Positions 7,335-16,421 of a stretch of 34,990 bases of DNA are shown one piece after another. Every line of letters starts with the position of its first letter. The stretch's first letter is position 1. The position numbers were made by a program, and so were the translations under genes. This DNA is from an uncultured Oscillospiraceae bacterium. GTDB taxonomy: Bacteria > Bacillota > Clostridia > Oscillospirales > Oscillospiraceae. The notes under the pieces are model-generated. The model was given only the letters and a program-made list of their open reading frames with translations, had not been told where the DNA came from and searched no databases. The DNA is taken from NCBI GenBank assembly GCA_934533005.1, contig CAKTBC010000008.1, forward strand, positions 1 through 34,990, in the 5' to 3' direction.

Positions 7335-8396
7335 ATGAAAATGAAGAAGCTCATGGCTCTGGTGCTGGCGCTTACGCTGGTGCTCGCGCTTGCGGCCTGC
7401 GGCCAGACGAGCGCCCCTGCCGAGAGCGGCACCACCACCGCTCCCGCCGCCGAAGGCGAGCAGACCCTGATCGTCTATACCGCCAGAAGCGAGAGCCTGA
7501 ACAACGCCGTCATCGAAAACTTCGAGGCGGACACCGGCATCCACGTGGAAGTCGTCACCGGCGGCACCGGCGAAGTCCTCAAGCGTGTGCGCTCCGAAGC
7601 TGCCAATCCCCAGGGCGATATCTGCTGGGCGGCGGACGAAGCGATGCTCAAGGATTACACCGACTGCTTTGAAGAGTATGTCTCCCCCGAAGACGCCAAC
7701 ATGATGGAAGGCTACAAGAACACCACCGGTTATTCTTCTCCCGCTTTCTGCGACCCCACCGTTTTCATCGTGAACACCGATCTCGCCGGTGATATCGAGA
7801 TCAACGGCTTTGCCGATCTGCTCAATCCCGCCCTCAAGGGCAAGATCGCCGGCGGCGACCCCGTGAACTCCAGCTCCGCGTTCCAGTGCCTGATTGCCGG
7901 TCTCTATGACATGGGCAATGGCGACCCGATGTCCGACGCCGCCTGGGAGTGGGCTGCCGGCCTCGTCAAAAATCTTGACGGCGTTGCGCTCACCAGCTCC
8001 TCGCAGGTCTACAAGGGCGTTGCCGAGGGCGAGTATATCGTCGGCCTGACCTGGGAAGACCCCGCTGCGGCGTACGTCCGTGACGGCGTTGCCGTCAAGG
8101 TTGTGTTCCCGGAGGAAGGCGCTCTGATGTCCGGCCAGTGCGTGTCCATCATCAAGGGCGCTCCGCACATGGAGAACGCCAAGAAGTTTGTGGACTACAT
8201 GCTCAGCGAGACCTGCCAGAACTACGTCGGCCAGAACCTCACGGTTCGCCCGCTCCGCCAGAACGTCCAGCTCAACGACAGCCTGACGCCGTGGAGCGAA
8301 ATCACCCGTCTGGAAACCTATGACGGCGTGTGGGTCGCCGCCAACAAGTCGGCCATCACCGAGAAATACAGCGAGTGCCTCGAAAACGCGGGCTAA
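7335..8396 (+). CDS. ABC transporter substrate-binding lipoprotein, Fe3+/AfuA class
   Basis: The 353-residue product has a lipoprotein signal (KK, hydrophobic core, lipobox LALAAC with Cys22), a Thr/Ala-rich linker and a periplasmic-binding-protein fold opening with TLIVYTARSE. The SSSQVYKGVAEGEYIVGLTWED segment is typical of the iron(III)/AfuA-like solute-binding family. Three ATGs follow AGGAGG closely; the one at 7335 has the best spacing (8 bases). It is anchored outside the membrane and delivers substrate to the permease encoded two genes downstream. Iron is the usual annotation, but relatives bind organophosphates or phosphonates, so the ligand is uncertain. Confidence 0.88.
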   Translation: MKMKKLMALVLALTLVLALAACGQTSAPAESGTTTAPAAEGEQTLIVYTARSESLNNAVIENFEADTGIHVEVVTGGTGEVLKRVRSEAANPQGDICWAADEAMLKDYTDCFEEYVSPEDANMMEGYKNTTGYSSPAFCDPTVFIVNTDLAGDIEINGFADLLNPALKGKIAGGDPVNSSSAFQCLIAGLYDMGNGDPMSDAAWEWAAGLVKNLDGVALTSSSQVYKGVAEGEYIVGLTWEDPAAAYVRDGVAVKVVFPEEGALMSGQCVSIIKGAPHMENAKKFVDYMLSETCQNYVGQNLTVRPLRQNVQLNDSLTPWSEITRLETYDGVWVAANKSAITEKYSECLENAG

Positions 8397-8415
8397 GACA
8401 TAAGGAACCATCCCG

Positions 8416-8448
8416 TGCGGGTCTGCGGCCGTGCGCCGCAGACCCGCA
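8416..8448 (+). other. Intercistronic hairpin in the ABC operon
   Basis: A 14-bp perfect stem (8416-8429 with 8435-8448), loop of 5 and no T-tract, lies between the binding-protein stop and the ATPase start. Such hairpins often protect the binding-protein mRNA from 3' decay, so that it is made in excess of the membrane parts; here that role is inferred. Confidence 0.6.
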
Positions 8449-8486
8449 TTCTACAAAGAATCTCGCAGAGAAAGGGAACTGAAACG

Positions 8487-9596
8487 ATGGGAGCCACCAT
8501 TACCATTGAAAACGCCGTCAAGCGCTACGGCAACGACACGATCATCAACGGCCTGTCTCTGGAAGTCAAGCCGGGCGAGTTTTTCACGCTGCTGGGTCCC
8601 TCCGGCTGCGGCAAAACAACGCTTCTCCGCATGATCATCGGATTCAACTCCATCGAAGGCGGTACGTTCAAGATCAACGACCGCGTCATCAACAATATCC
8701 CCACCAACAAACGGAACATCGGCATGGTGTTCCAGAATTATGCGGTATTCCCGCACATGAATGTATTTGATAACGTGGCCTTCGGCCTGCGCAACCGCAA
8801 GCTGCCGAAGGATGAAATAGAGCGCAAGGTCAACAGCATTCTCAAAGTCGTCAAGATCGATCATCTCAAGGACCGCATGCCGGCCAACCTCTCCGGCGGC
8901 CAGCAGCAGCGCGTGGCGCTCGCCCGCGCCATCGTCATCGAGCCGGAGGTGCTGCTGATGGACGAGCCGCTGTCCAACCTGGACGCGAAGCTCCGCGTGG
9001 AAATGCGCAACGCCATCAAGCGCATCCAGCAGCAGTTCGGCATCACGACCGTGTACGTCACGCACGATCAGGAGGAGGCTCTCGCGGTCTCCGACCGGAT
9101 CGCCGTTATGGACGGCGGCGTTATCCAGCAGATCGATACGCCGCAGCGCGTCTACCAGCGCCCGGCCAACCGCTTTGTCTCCAACTTCATCGGCCTATCG
9201 AACTTCCTGAATGCCACGATTGCCCGCGGTGAAAACGGCGCGGAGCTTCGCTTTGCCGGGAGCGATTACCGCGCGGCGATGACGAATCTCAGCGCTGAGG
9301 CAACCGATGGCATGGAGGTTCTCGCGGCGGTCCGGCCGGAGGAGTTCCTGCTCTCGACCGGCGAGGGCGAGGGCATCCCCGCCGTGGTGCGCAGCAGCGT
9401 CTTCCTCGGCACCACCACGCACTATTTCCTGACGCTTCCTACCGGGCAGGAGGTCGAAGCCGTCCGTGACAGCGACGAGGAATGGGCCGTCATCCCCGAC
9501 GGTGCGGAAGTGCGTCTTCGCGTAAAGCCCCGCCGCATCAACGTGTTCACCGCCGACGGAAAACGCTCTCTCGTCATTCGGGAGGAGCTTCTATGA
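8487..9596 (+). CDS. ABC transporter ATP-binding protein, Fe3+/polyamine (CUT-type) class
   Basis: The 369-residue ATPase has Walker A GPSGCGKTT (K43), a Q loop (VFQNYAVFPHMNV), the signature LSGGQQQRVALARAI, Walker B VLLMDEPLSNLD and an H loop (VTHDQEEA). The C-terminal 130 residues form a TOBE-like domain (VRPEEFLL, then an LG-TTHYF stretch) as in FbpC/PotA/MalK. The start is taken at the ATG at 8487, preceded by AAAGGGA. Its stop overlaps the permease start (ATGA). It powers the transporter encoded by the neighbouring genes. Confidence 0.93.
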   Translation: MGATITIENAVKRYGNDTIINGLSLEVKPGEFFTLLGPSGCGKTTLLRMIIGFNSIEGGTFKINDRVINNIPTNKRNIGMVFQNYAVFPHMNVFDNVAFGLRNRKLPKDEIERKVNSILKVVKIDHLKDRMPANLSGGQQQRVALARAIVIEPEVLLMDEPLSNLDAKLRVEMRNAIKRIQQQFGITTVYVTHDQEEALAVSDRIAVMDGGVIQQIDTPQRVYQRPANRFVSNFIGLSNFLNATIARGENGAELRFAGSDYRAAMTNLSAEATDGMEVLAAVRPEEFLLSTGEGEGIPAVVRSSVFLGTTTHYFLTLPTGQEVEAVRDSDEEWAVIPDGAEVRLRVKPRRINVFTADGKRSLVIREELL

Positions 9597-11251
9597 GATA
9601 CGCCGGTGAAAAGCGCTTCAACGGCTGGACGGCGCTGACGCTTTTGCTGCTCGCGCTCTTTTTGCTGTTCGTCATCTATCCCATCGGCATGCTGCTCATC
9701 AAGAGCCTCTTTACCGGCGGGAAGATCGATCTGAGCTACTTTGTGAAGTTCTTTACGAAAAAGTACTACTGGGGCGCACTCGTCAACAGCTTCAAGGTGA
9801 CGATCGTTTCCACGGCGGTGGCATCGCTCATCGGCGTGCCGATGGCGTACCTGCTGCGCAGCGTCAAAATCAAAGGCGCAGGCCTCATCAACATTCTCAT
9901 CGTCATCTCGTATCTCTCACCCCCGTTCATCGGCGCGTATTCGTGGATCCAGCTTCTGGGACGAAACGGCTTCCTCACCCGCATCGTGAACGCCCTTTTC
10001 GGCGTGAAGCTGCCGGGCATTTACGGCTTTGCCGGCATCGTGCTCGTGTTCTCGCTCCAGTCCTTCCCGCTCATTTACATGTACGTTTCCGGCGCGATGA
10101 AGAATCTGGACAACTCCCTGAACGAAGCGGCGGAGAGCCTTGGCTGCAACGCCTTCCAGCGCGTTACGAAGATCATCTTCCCGCTGGTGATGCCGTCACT
10201 GCTCGCGGGCGCGCTGCTTGTGTTCATGCGTGTGTTCGCCGATTTCGGCACGCCCATGATCATCGGCGAAGGGTATAAGACCTTCCCGGTCATGCTGTAT
10301 ACGCAGTTTATGGGCGAGGTCGGCACGAACGACGGCTTTGCCGCCACGATGTGCCTTATCGTCATCGTCATCGCGCTGATGTTCTTCTTCCTGCAAAAGG
10401 CGCTCGGCCGCCGGTTCACCTATTCCATGTCGGCGCTCAAGCCCATGGAGGCGGAGCAGCCGAAGGGCTGGCGCGGCGTTGTCGCCCACATCGTGGTGTA
10501 TCTCGTGGCGCTCGTCGCGGCGCTGCCGCAGATTACGGTGCTGGTAACGTCCTTCATCGGCACGATCAACGGCTCGCTTTTCACCGGCGAGTTCACGCTC
10601 GATAACTACTGCAATATCTTCGCCAAGAGCAACACCAGCGCCATTACGAACAGCTATCTTTTCGGCCTGATCGCGATCGTGATCGTGGTGGTGTGCGGTA
10701 TATTGATCTCGTATCTCAGCGTCCGCAAGCGCAGCGCGCTCACGTCGGTACTCGATGTGCTCACCATGTTCCCGTACATCATCCCCGGCTCGGTGCTGGG
10801 TATTTCGTTCCTGTACGCTTTCAACGGCCCGCCGTTCATGCTCGGCGGCACGGTGCTCATCATCGTCATTTCGCTCTCCATCCGGCGCATGCCATATACG
10901 ATCCGATCGAGCACCGCCATCATCGGACAAATCAGCCCCAGCGTGGAGGAAGCATCCATCAGCCTTGGCGCATCGCAGCTCAAAACGTTTCTGCGCGTCA
11001 CCATCCCCATGATGCTGCCGGGCGTTCTCTCCGGCGCGATCATGAGCTGGATCACGCTTATCAGCGAGCTGAGCTCCTCAGTCATCCTCTACACCAGCAA
11101 GACCATGACGCTCACCGTGGCGATCTATTCCGAGGTCATCCGCAGCAACTTCGGCAATGCGGCGGCTTATTCTACGATCCTGACGCTCACGTCCATTGTG
11201 TCGCTTCTCTTGTTCTTCAAGCTCAGCGGCAAAAAGGATCTGAGCGTGTAA
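9593..11251 (+). CDS. Fused two-domain ABC transporter permease (FbpB-like)
   Basis: The 552-residue membrane protein contains two binding-protein-dependent permease domains in tandem, each with an EAA loop: EAAESLGCNAFQRVTKI in the first half and EEASISLGASQLKTFLRV in the second. About twelve hydrophobic helices are visible. One chain therefore replaces the usual permease dimer, as in FbpB-type iron permeases and some phosphonate/spermidine-class systems. The start at 9593 overlaps the ATPase stop. It completes the binding protein-ATPase-permease set. Confidence 0.92.
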   Translation: MRYAGEKRFNGWTALTLLLLALFLLFVIYPIGMLLIKSLFTGGKIDLSYFVKFFTKKYYWGALVNSFKVTIVSTAVASLIGVPMAYLLRSVKIKGAGLINILIVISYLSPPFIGAYSWIQLLGRNGFLTRIVNALFGVKLPGIYGFAGIVLVFSLQSFPLIYMYVSGAMKNLDNSLNEAAESLGCNAFQRVTKIIFPLVMPSLLAGALLVFMRVFADFGTPMIIGEGYKTFPVMLYTQFMGEVGTNDGFAATMCLIVIVIALMFFFLQKALGRRFTYSMSALKPMEAEQPKGWRGVVAHIVVYLVALVAALPQITVLVTSFIGTINGSLFTGEFTLDNYCNIFAKSNTSAITNSYLFGLIAIVIVVVCGILISYLSVRKRSALTSVLDVLTMFPYIIPGSVLGISFLYAFNGPPFMLGGTVLIIVISLSIRRMPYTIRSSTAIIGQISPSVEEASISLGASQLKTFLRVTIPMMLPGVLSGAIMSWITLISELSSSVILYTSKTMTLTVAIYSEVIRSNFGNAAAYSTILTLTSIVSLLLFFKLSGKKDLSV

Positions 11252-11286
11252 AGCGAAAAACGCTTCGCAGTTCTTTGCGAGGCTAT

Positions 11287-11315
11287 GCGGTGCGCCGATT
11301 TGGCGCACCGCTTTT
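11287..11315 (+). terminator. Terminator of the ABC transporter operon
   Basis: A 10-bp stem (11287-11296 with 11302-11311), 5-base loop, is followed by TTTT and a further TTTT at 11321. It lies 35 bases after the permease stop. Confidence 0.7.
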
Positions 11316-11320
11316 CGCCC

Positions 11321-11349
11321 TTTTCAGAGAAGAAAGTGTATGGTAAAAT
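11321..11349 (+). promoter_or_regulatory. Candidate promoter of the YesM/YesN-like pair
   Basis: TTTTCA (11321-11326), a 17-base spacer and an extended -10, TGG-TAAAAT (11341-11349), precede the kinase start by 25 bases. The spacing leaves room for the GAGGG ribosome binding site at 11364-11368. Confidence 0.5.
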
Positions 11350-11374
11350 GATGCAGGGAAAGAGAGGGACGGCC

Positions 11375-13087
11375 ATGCACCGCGAACCGTTTCAAAATCA
11401 GCTTCGCCGCTCGTTCATCGGCTACGTGGCGGCCATACTGGCGCTGATCCTGCTTTTGTATCTGGGCGGATTTGCGCTGAACTTCTTTGCCGTTATCGTC
11501 CGCGGCTGCCGGAGGGATAACGAGGCGCTGGAAACGGCGCTCACGCAGCAGCTTGCGGCCTACGACAGCGGCGCTGTGGCGCTGACCGGGGCGGACGCTC
11601 TGCGCCGCGCTGTTGAAAGCGGCGAGCGTTCCGACTGTTTGGAGGCCAACCGCCTGCTCTACGATTTTACCAACCAGCAGGAGCTGCGGGCGTATTTCGT
11701 GCTGCTCGGCGCGGATATGCAGGTGCTGAGCTCCAACTTCAGCGCGCACAACCAGTCGATCTTCGCCTCGTCCGCCTTCGCCGCGGGCGCCGCAGCGCGT
11801 ATGCAGCAGGAACCGGCGGCAACGCTCCGGTATGTCTGCACTGCGCCGGTGAGCAGCGAGCAGGCGTGCACCTATACGGTCTGCCGCGCCGTGCCGGACG
11901 AGAGCGGGGCCGCGGTGGGATATCTTCTGCTGAATCTCCGGCAGGAGGGGTTCCGGGATGCCGTGCGCGATACCGATTCCGAAGTGCTGCTGACCGACCG
12001 GTACGATAATCTTATCTACACCACGCTCGAACCCCGGGAGGATCCGCAGGATAAGCAGCTGAGCAACAAGTTTTCTCTCTCGCTCGAGAGCGACGGCATT
12101 CTTGCGCTGGACGGCAGCCGGTATTATGCCGTCTGCGGCACCGTCGGGCCGCAGGCGCTGCGGCTCTATACGCTGACGTCTCTCGATGTGCAGCTGCGGA
12201 TGCTGCTCTACAGCGTGGGGCTGTTCGTTGTGCTGCTTTTGCTGCTCACCGGCGTTGTCGTCGCCATGACGAAAGCGTTCACGCGCCAGAACGCCATGGA
12301 GCTCGGCGAGCTGACAGCCGCCGTGGAGAACCTTTCCCAAAACGGCGGCGCGGAGGCGCTGCCGCCGCAGTGCTCCGAGGAATCGCAGGCGCTCTACACC
12401 CGCTTCCGGGAGCTCATCGCCCATAACGACGAACTCTTGGATCGGCGGCGTCAGATGGAGATCAAGCATCTCGAAGAGCAGTTCAACCCGCATTTCGTCT
12501 ATAACGTCATGGAGACCGTGCGCTACCAGATCAGCGAGGACCCGGAGACGGCCTCGGAAATGCTGCTATCGTTCGCCTCCCTCATGCGCTACAGCGTCAA
12601 TTACGGCCATACAAAGGTGTCGCTCGAAACGGACGTGGAATATGTGAACGATTACCTGCTGCTGCAGAAGACACGGTACAATAACTGCCTGCTCTATGAG
12701 TTTGATATCCCGGAGGAGCTGCTCGAATGCCGTGTGCCGAAGCTCCTTTTGCAGCCGGTCATCGAAAACAGCATCGTCCATGGCTACCGCGCTGGGCAGA
12801 CGCTGCACATCTGCGTGCAGGCGGAGCACCGGGACGATACGCTGCGCTTCACCGTCACGGACGACGGCGCGGGCATCCCCACCGAACGCCTTGCCGAGCT
12901 GCGTGAGAGCTTTGAGCGCGATCTTACGAACGAGTACACCGCCCATGTGGGGCTTTATAACATCCAGAAGGTCATCCGCCTGACTTACGGCGCGCCCTAT
13001 GGCGTGCAGATCGAGAGCACGGAGGGGCAGGGCACCGCCGTGACGCTCACCATCCCCTACGAAGTGGAGGAGAACGAGGAATGCTGA
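11375..13087 (+). CDS. YesM-like sensor histidine kinase
   Basis: The 570-residue kinase has a membrane helix at about 15-38, a roughly 230-residue outside region, a second helix at about 275-298 and a HAMP-like coil. The HisK_5_2-type domain has H373 in LEEQFNPHFVYNVMETVRY. A HATPase follows, with PVIENSIVHGY and DDGAGI. This is the LytS/YesM architecture, which usually senses sugars or other small solutes, often with help of an ABC binding protein. The ATG at 11375 follows GAGGG by 6 bases; earlier in-frame starts lie in the promoter and terminator. It overlaps the regulator gene by 7 bases and directly follows an ABC operon, so it may control that transporter. Confidence 0.9.
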   Translation: MHREPFQNQLRRSFIGYVAAILALILLLYLGGFALNFFAVIVRGCRRDNEALETALTQQLAAYDSGAVALTGADALRRAVESGERSDCLEANRLLYDFTNQQELRAYFVLLGADMQVLSSNFSAHNQSIFASSAFAAGAAARMQQEPAATLRYVCTAPVSSEQACTYTVCRAVPDESGAAVGYLLLNLRQEGFRDAVRDTDSEVLLTDRYDNLIYTTLEPREDPQDKQLSNKFSLSLESDGILALDGSRYYAVCGTVGPQALRLYTLTSLDVQLRMLLYSVGLFVVLLLLLTGVVVAMTKAFTRQNAMELGELTAAVENLSQNGGAEALPPQCSEESQALYTRFRELIAHNDELLDRRRQMEIKHLEEQFNPHFVYNVMETVRYQISEDPETASEMLLSFASLMRYSVNYGHTKVSLETDVEYVNDYLLLQKTRYNNCLLYEFDIPEELLECRVPKLLLQPVIENSIVHGYRAGQTLHICVQAEHRDDTLRFTVTDDGAGIPTERLAELRESFERDLTNEYTAHVGLYNIQKVIRLTYGAPYGVQIESTEGQGTAVTLTIPYEVEENEEC

Positions 13088-13821
13088 AGGTTTTGTTGGT
13101 GGAGGATGAAAACCTGATCCGCCGGGGGCTGCAATACAAGATGGACTGGACGGAGGTCAACTGCGTCGTGGTCGGCGAGGCCGCCACCGGGCAGGAGGGG
13201 CTTGCCCAGATCAAGGCGCTGCGCCCGGACATCGTCATCACCGATATCCGCATGCCCGATATGGACGGGTTGGAAATGCTGCGCGAGGGGCGTGCCATCT
13301 GTCCGTTCCATGCGATCATCATCTCCGGCTACGGGGAATTTGACTACGCGCAGCAGGCCATCCGGTTGGGCGTGGCGGAATATCTTCTCAAGCCGGTGGA
13401 CGTGAACGAGCTGAAAAACTGTCTGCGGCGCATCGCTGCCGGGACGCCGAACGGACAACGCGAGGAAGCGCCGGAGCCGGACGAAGAGCCTGCACCGCTG
13501 CAGAACAAGTATGCCGACGCCATGATGCAGTACATCCGGCAGCATTACGCCGAGCACATCTCCCTCACTGACCTCAGCCAGCAGCTGAACATCTCCTGCA
13601 CGCACCTAAACGCCAAATTCAAGGCGGAGACGGGCTACACGTTCCACGATTTCCTCAACTACTACCGTATCCGGCGCGCCGTGGAGCTTCAAAAGCGCGG
13701 CGAGCGCAAGCTCTACGAGATCGCGGAGCTGGTAGGGTTTTCGGACTATAAGTATTTCAACAAGGTCTATAAGAAATATACCGGCTATTCGCCCAATGTG
13801 ATCTTCCCGCGCGAGGACTGA
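13081..13821 (+). CDS. YesN-like response regulator with AraC DNA-binding domain
   Basis: The 246-residue protein has a receiver domain with E8-D9, phosphoacceptor D55 (IVITDIRMPDMDG) and K in LLKPVD. A Pro/Glu-rich linker (about 125-140) leads to an AraC-type double helix-turn-helix (about 145-243), including LTDLSQQLNISCTHLNAKF and IAELVGFSDYKYFNKVYKK. At 246 residues it is shorter than YesN proper, lacking the central domain. The start lies within the last codons of the kinase gene. Its targets are probably the preceding ABC operon, inferred from position only. Confidence 0.92.
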   Translation: MLKVLLVEDENLIRRGLQYKMDWTEVNCVVVGEAATGQEGLAQIKALRPDIVITDIRMPDMDGLEMLREGRAICPFHAIIISGYGEFDYAQQAIRLGVAEYLLKPVDVNELKNCLRRIAAGTPNGQREEAPEPDEEPAPLQNKYADAMMQYIRQHYAEHISLTDLSQQLNISCTHLNAKFKAETGYTFHDFLNYYRIRRAVELQKRGERKLYEIAELVGFSDYKYFNKVYKKYTGYSPNVIFPRED

Positions 13822-13871
13822 GCGGCACAGTAAAACAACCGTTTATTAACCATTAATTACTGCGTGCCGTA

Positions 13872-13900
13872 TTGGAATATATATGGTACTATGTTATAAT
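13872..13900 (+). promoter_or_regulatory. Sigma-A-type promoter of the glycan-modification island
   Basis: TTGGAA (13872-13877) and TATAAT (13895-13900) are 17 bases apart in an AT-rich stretch. About 60 bases separate it from the first glycosyltransferase codon. Confidence 0.7.
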
Positions 13901-13959
13901 TAAATAAGCTTTTTTAAAGCAATGCTTTAGAGACGCTTTTAGCAGAGGAGAGTTTGAAG

Positions 13960-14907
13960 GTGAAAAAGATAACGCTTATTGTTCCGTGCTTCAATGAGCA
14001 GGAGGCTTTGCCGTTTTTCTATAGCGAAGTGAAAAACGTAATGGAGAAATTGGAGTATGAGTATGAGCTTTTGTTCATCAATGATGGCTCCAAGGATAAA
14101 ACCTTAGATATTCTCAAGAACTTTGCAGAAAGCGATGACTGTGTACGGTATATTTCCTTTTCCAGAAACTTTGGTAAAGAAGCTGCCATGTATGCGGGGT
14201 TTTGCAACGCAGAAGGGGACTATGCGGCGGTGATGGATGCAGACATGCAGGATCCACCGGCTCTTTTGCCGGAAATGCTGAAGATCATGGAAACGGGAGA
14301 ATACGACAGTGTGGCGACGAGACGGGTCAGCCGCGCGGGAGAGCCTCCCATACGATCCTGGTTTGCCCGAAAGTTTTATGCGATCATCAACAAAATTTCC
14401 GATGCAGATATCGTAGATGGAGCCAGGGACTTTCGCCTCATGCGTCGTGAAATGGTGGATGCAATTGTCGCCATGGGGGAGGTCAATCGATTCTCCAAAG
14501 GAATCTTTGGATGGATCGGATTTCGTACCTACTGGCTGCCGTATGAAAATCAGGAGCGTGTGGCGGGAACTACAAAATGGAGTTTTTGGAGCCTGCTTAA
14601 ATATGCGATCAATGGGATCATCAATTTCTCAGAAGCTCCGCTAAACATATCCTCTTGGTTTGGGATCGTAATGACGGCGATTTCCTTTGTTTTTCTGATT
14701 TTTATTGTTGTAAGGCGTTTGTGCTTTGGAGACCCGGTAGCAGGTTGGGCGTCGACGGTGTGTATTATTATTTTTATTGGTGGGATACAGCTGTTTTGCA
14801 TGGGCGTCATGGGGCAATACATCGCAAAAAATTATTCGGAAAGCAAACACAGGCCGCACTATATAATCGCCGACACGAATAAAACAGACATCGAAAAGAT
14901 CAAATGA
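13960..14907 (+). CDS. Family 2 glycosyltransferase, GtrB/polyprenyl-phosphate type
   Basis: The protein has an N-terminal GT-A domain: LIVPCFNEQEALP, FINDGSKDKT, SFSRNFGKEAAMYAG, the DxD site VMDADMQDPP and the late DGARDFRLMRR and KGIFGWIGF motifs. Two C-terminal membrane helices (about 227-255 and 265-290) follow. This is the DPM1/GtrB layout; such enzymes move a sugar from UDP- or GDP-sugar onto undecaprenyl phosphate at the cytoplasmic face. I prefer the GTG at 13960 (315 residues), 9 bases after AGGAG; the TTG at 13954 is too close to it. The stop overlaps the next gene (ATGA). The DNA is clearly more AT-rich than its neighbours. Confidence 0.88.
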   Translation: MKKITLIVPCFNEQEALPFFYSEVKNVMEKLEYEYELLFINDGSKDKTLDILKNFAESDDCVRYISFSRNFGKEAAMYAGFCNAEGDYAAVMDADMQDPPALLPEMLKIMETGEYDSVATRRVSRAGEPPIRSWFARKFYAIINKISDADIVDGARDFRLMRREMVDAIVAMGEVNRFSKGIFGWIGFRTYWLPYENQERVAGTTKWSFWSLLKYAINGIINFSEAPLNISSWFGIVMTAISFVFLIFIVVRRLCFGDPVAGWASTVCIIIFIGGIQLFCMGVMGQYIAKNYSESKHRPHYIIADTNKTDIEKIK

Positions 14908-16421
14908 AAAACCAGACTGGACAGGACAATATTATTATCATGAAAAATTTTGTGGAAAAACTTAAACAGGAAAAGAGTGCTTTGCTGAAGACTTTTATAA
15001 TCACAATGCTCTTTTTTGGAGTGAACGTTTATTTTTCCCTTACGTCAGATACATATTTCACATTTAAAAGCGGGTTCAGCGCTGCGGCGCGTGATATGAT
15101 TCTGCGCAATGGACGTCCGGTCATAGGAATCATTTATGAACTGCATTTCCTGAGCGGACTGTCAAACGAATCGTTTTATTACATTTCTTCTATTCTTGCG
15201 CTGCTTTTTTTGGCTGCTTCTATTTGGCTGTATTATAAAATGCTGGTTAAACACGGAGTTGGTGAGAATGCAGGAATTCTGGTGTCATTTGCGTCAATAG
15301 CCAATATATTCGTAATTGAGTATTTTATGTTTGTTGAAAAGTGCGGCTTTATGCTTGCCGTGCTTTTTAATGTTGCGGCAGTATATTTTATTGAAAAATT
15401 TTTTGAAGAGAAAAAAATAAGGCATACAGTAGCAACATTGATCTTTATGTGTCTGGCTATTTTTACCTATCAGGGCACGATTGCACTATTTGTCATACTG
15501 AGTCTTCCGTTTGCTTTCAAATATGCCAAAACTTTTAAAGAATATGCAATGAACATTGTAAGCATTGGCGTATGCTATTTGCTCCCAGTGCTGGCGGGCT
15601 TGTTTGCTTTTAAATTTATTTTTAAAAGTACGAGATTATCCGGCGCGGTCGATTGGCTCGCTAATGCAAAGAATGTGTTCTATGGATTAAAGGAATATGG
15701 TAAATCGACTTTTGATATACTGCCGAAATTTGTGTTTCTGATTCTTGCTTTTCTTGTTTTTTCGGCTGCGATCCTTTTGGCATTAGGACACAAGCATAAA
15801 GGAATGTGCATTCTGAACATCTTTATGATTGCTTTGGCTTCTGCCGTTTTTCCGACTGCGACGATTCTCCAGGGCTCGGGATGGTGGGTCACAAGGACTG
15901 TTTACCCGATTGCAAGTGTTGTGGGAGCCTTTGCAGCGCATCTTCTTATTAACAGTATTGATCCGGACAAGCAGGATAAAGGAGCAGAACTGATTCGAAG
16001 GTTTTCAGTCTTGGTGATAGGAGCACTGCTCACTTTTCAATATTTCTCATTCAACAGGATATTTATTGATAAGTATGAACTGAATGCCTTGGACGAATAT
16101 CGGTATGAATACGTCGGTCAGGCAATAAATGACTATCAGCAATCCACCGGGATAAAGATAACAAAAATCTCTTTTTACAGTGATGCAAACCGGACGTATC
16201 CGGCATATTCCAATCTGCATCCCCAGGGCGATTATATGGTAAGCGCTTTTTATACAGCATGGAGCGATATATACGCACTGAATTATTACCTTGGCAGTGA
16301 TTACGAGAAAGTTGATCCGTTGGATAAATATACTGAATACTTTGCATCACGGGATTGGAATCAATTATCACAAAATCAACTGATTTTTGAAGGAGATACA
16401 CTGCATTTATGCGTATACTGA
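14904..16421 (+). CDS. Polytopic membrane protein, probable GtrII-type glycosyltransferase
   Basis: The 505-residue product has about ten to eleven hydrophobic helices. A first outside loop (FTFKSGFSAAARDMILRNGR followed by PVIGIIYEL) resembles the start of the GtrII family of GT-C transferases, and a soluble C-terminal tail of about 110 residues follows the last helix. Coupled by a 4-base overlap to a GtrB-like gene, it could transfer the lipid-linked sugar to an envelope polymer on the outer face, the logic of O-antigen gtr cassettes. The family call rests on layout and weak motifs. An alternative start is the ATG at 14940. Base composition is the most AT-rich of the window. Confidence 0.6.
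   Translation: MKNQTGQDNIIIMKNFVEKLKQEKSALLKTFIITMLFFGVNVYFSLTSDTYFTFKSGFSAAARDMILRNGRPVIGIIYELHFLSGLSNESFYYISSILALLFLAASIWLYYKMLVKHGVGENAGILVSFASIANIFVIEYFMFVEKCGFMLAVLFNVAAVYFIEKFFEEKKIRHTVATLIFMCLAIFTYQGTIALFVILSLPFAFKYAKTFKEYAMNIVSIGVCYLLPVLAGLFAFKFIFKSTRLSGAVDWLANAKNVFYGLKEYGKSTFDILPKFVFLILAFLVFSAAILLALGHKHKGMCILNIFMIALASAVFPTATILQGSGWWVTRTVYPIASVVGAFAAHLLINSIDPDKQDKGAELIRRFSVLVIGALLTFQYFSFNRIFIDKYELNALDEYRYEYVGQAINDYQQSTGIKITKISFYSDANRTYPAYSNLHPQGDYMVSAFYTAWSDIYALNYYLGSDYEKVDPLDKYTEYFASRDWNQLSQNQLIFEGDTLHLCVY

Noticed and set aside
7311..8411. Open minus-strand frame of 366 codons
   Set aside because: It mirrors the lipoprotein gene almost exactly and has no signal, domain or ribosome binding site.
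11252..11300. Relation between GCTTCGCAG near 11254-11264 and the same word near 21100-21108 as copies of one repeat
   Set aside because: Only about ten bases are shared and the surrounding hairpins differ, so chance is a sufficient explanation.
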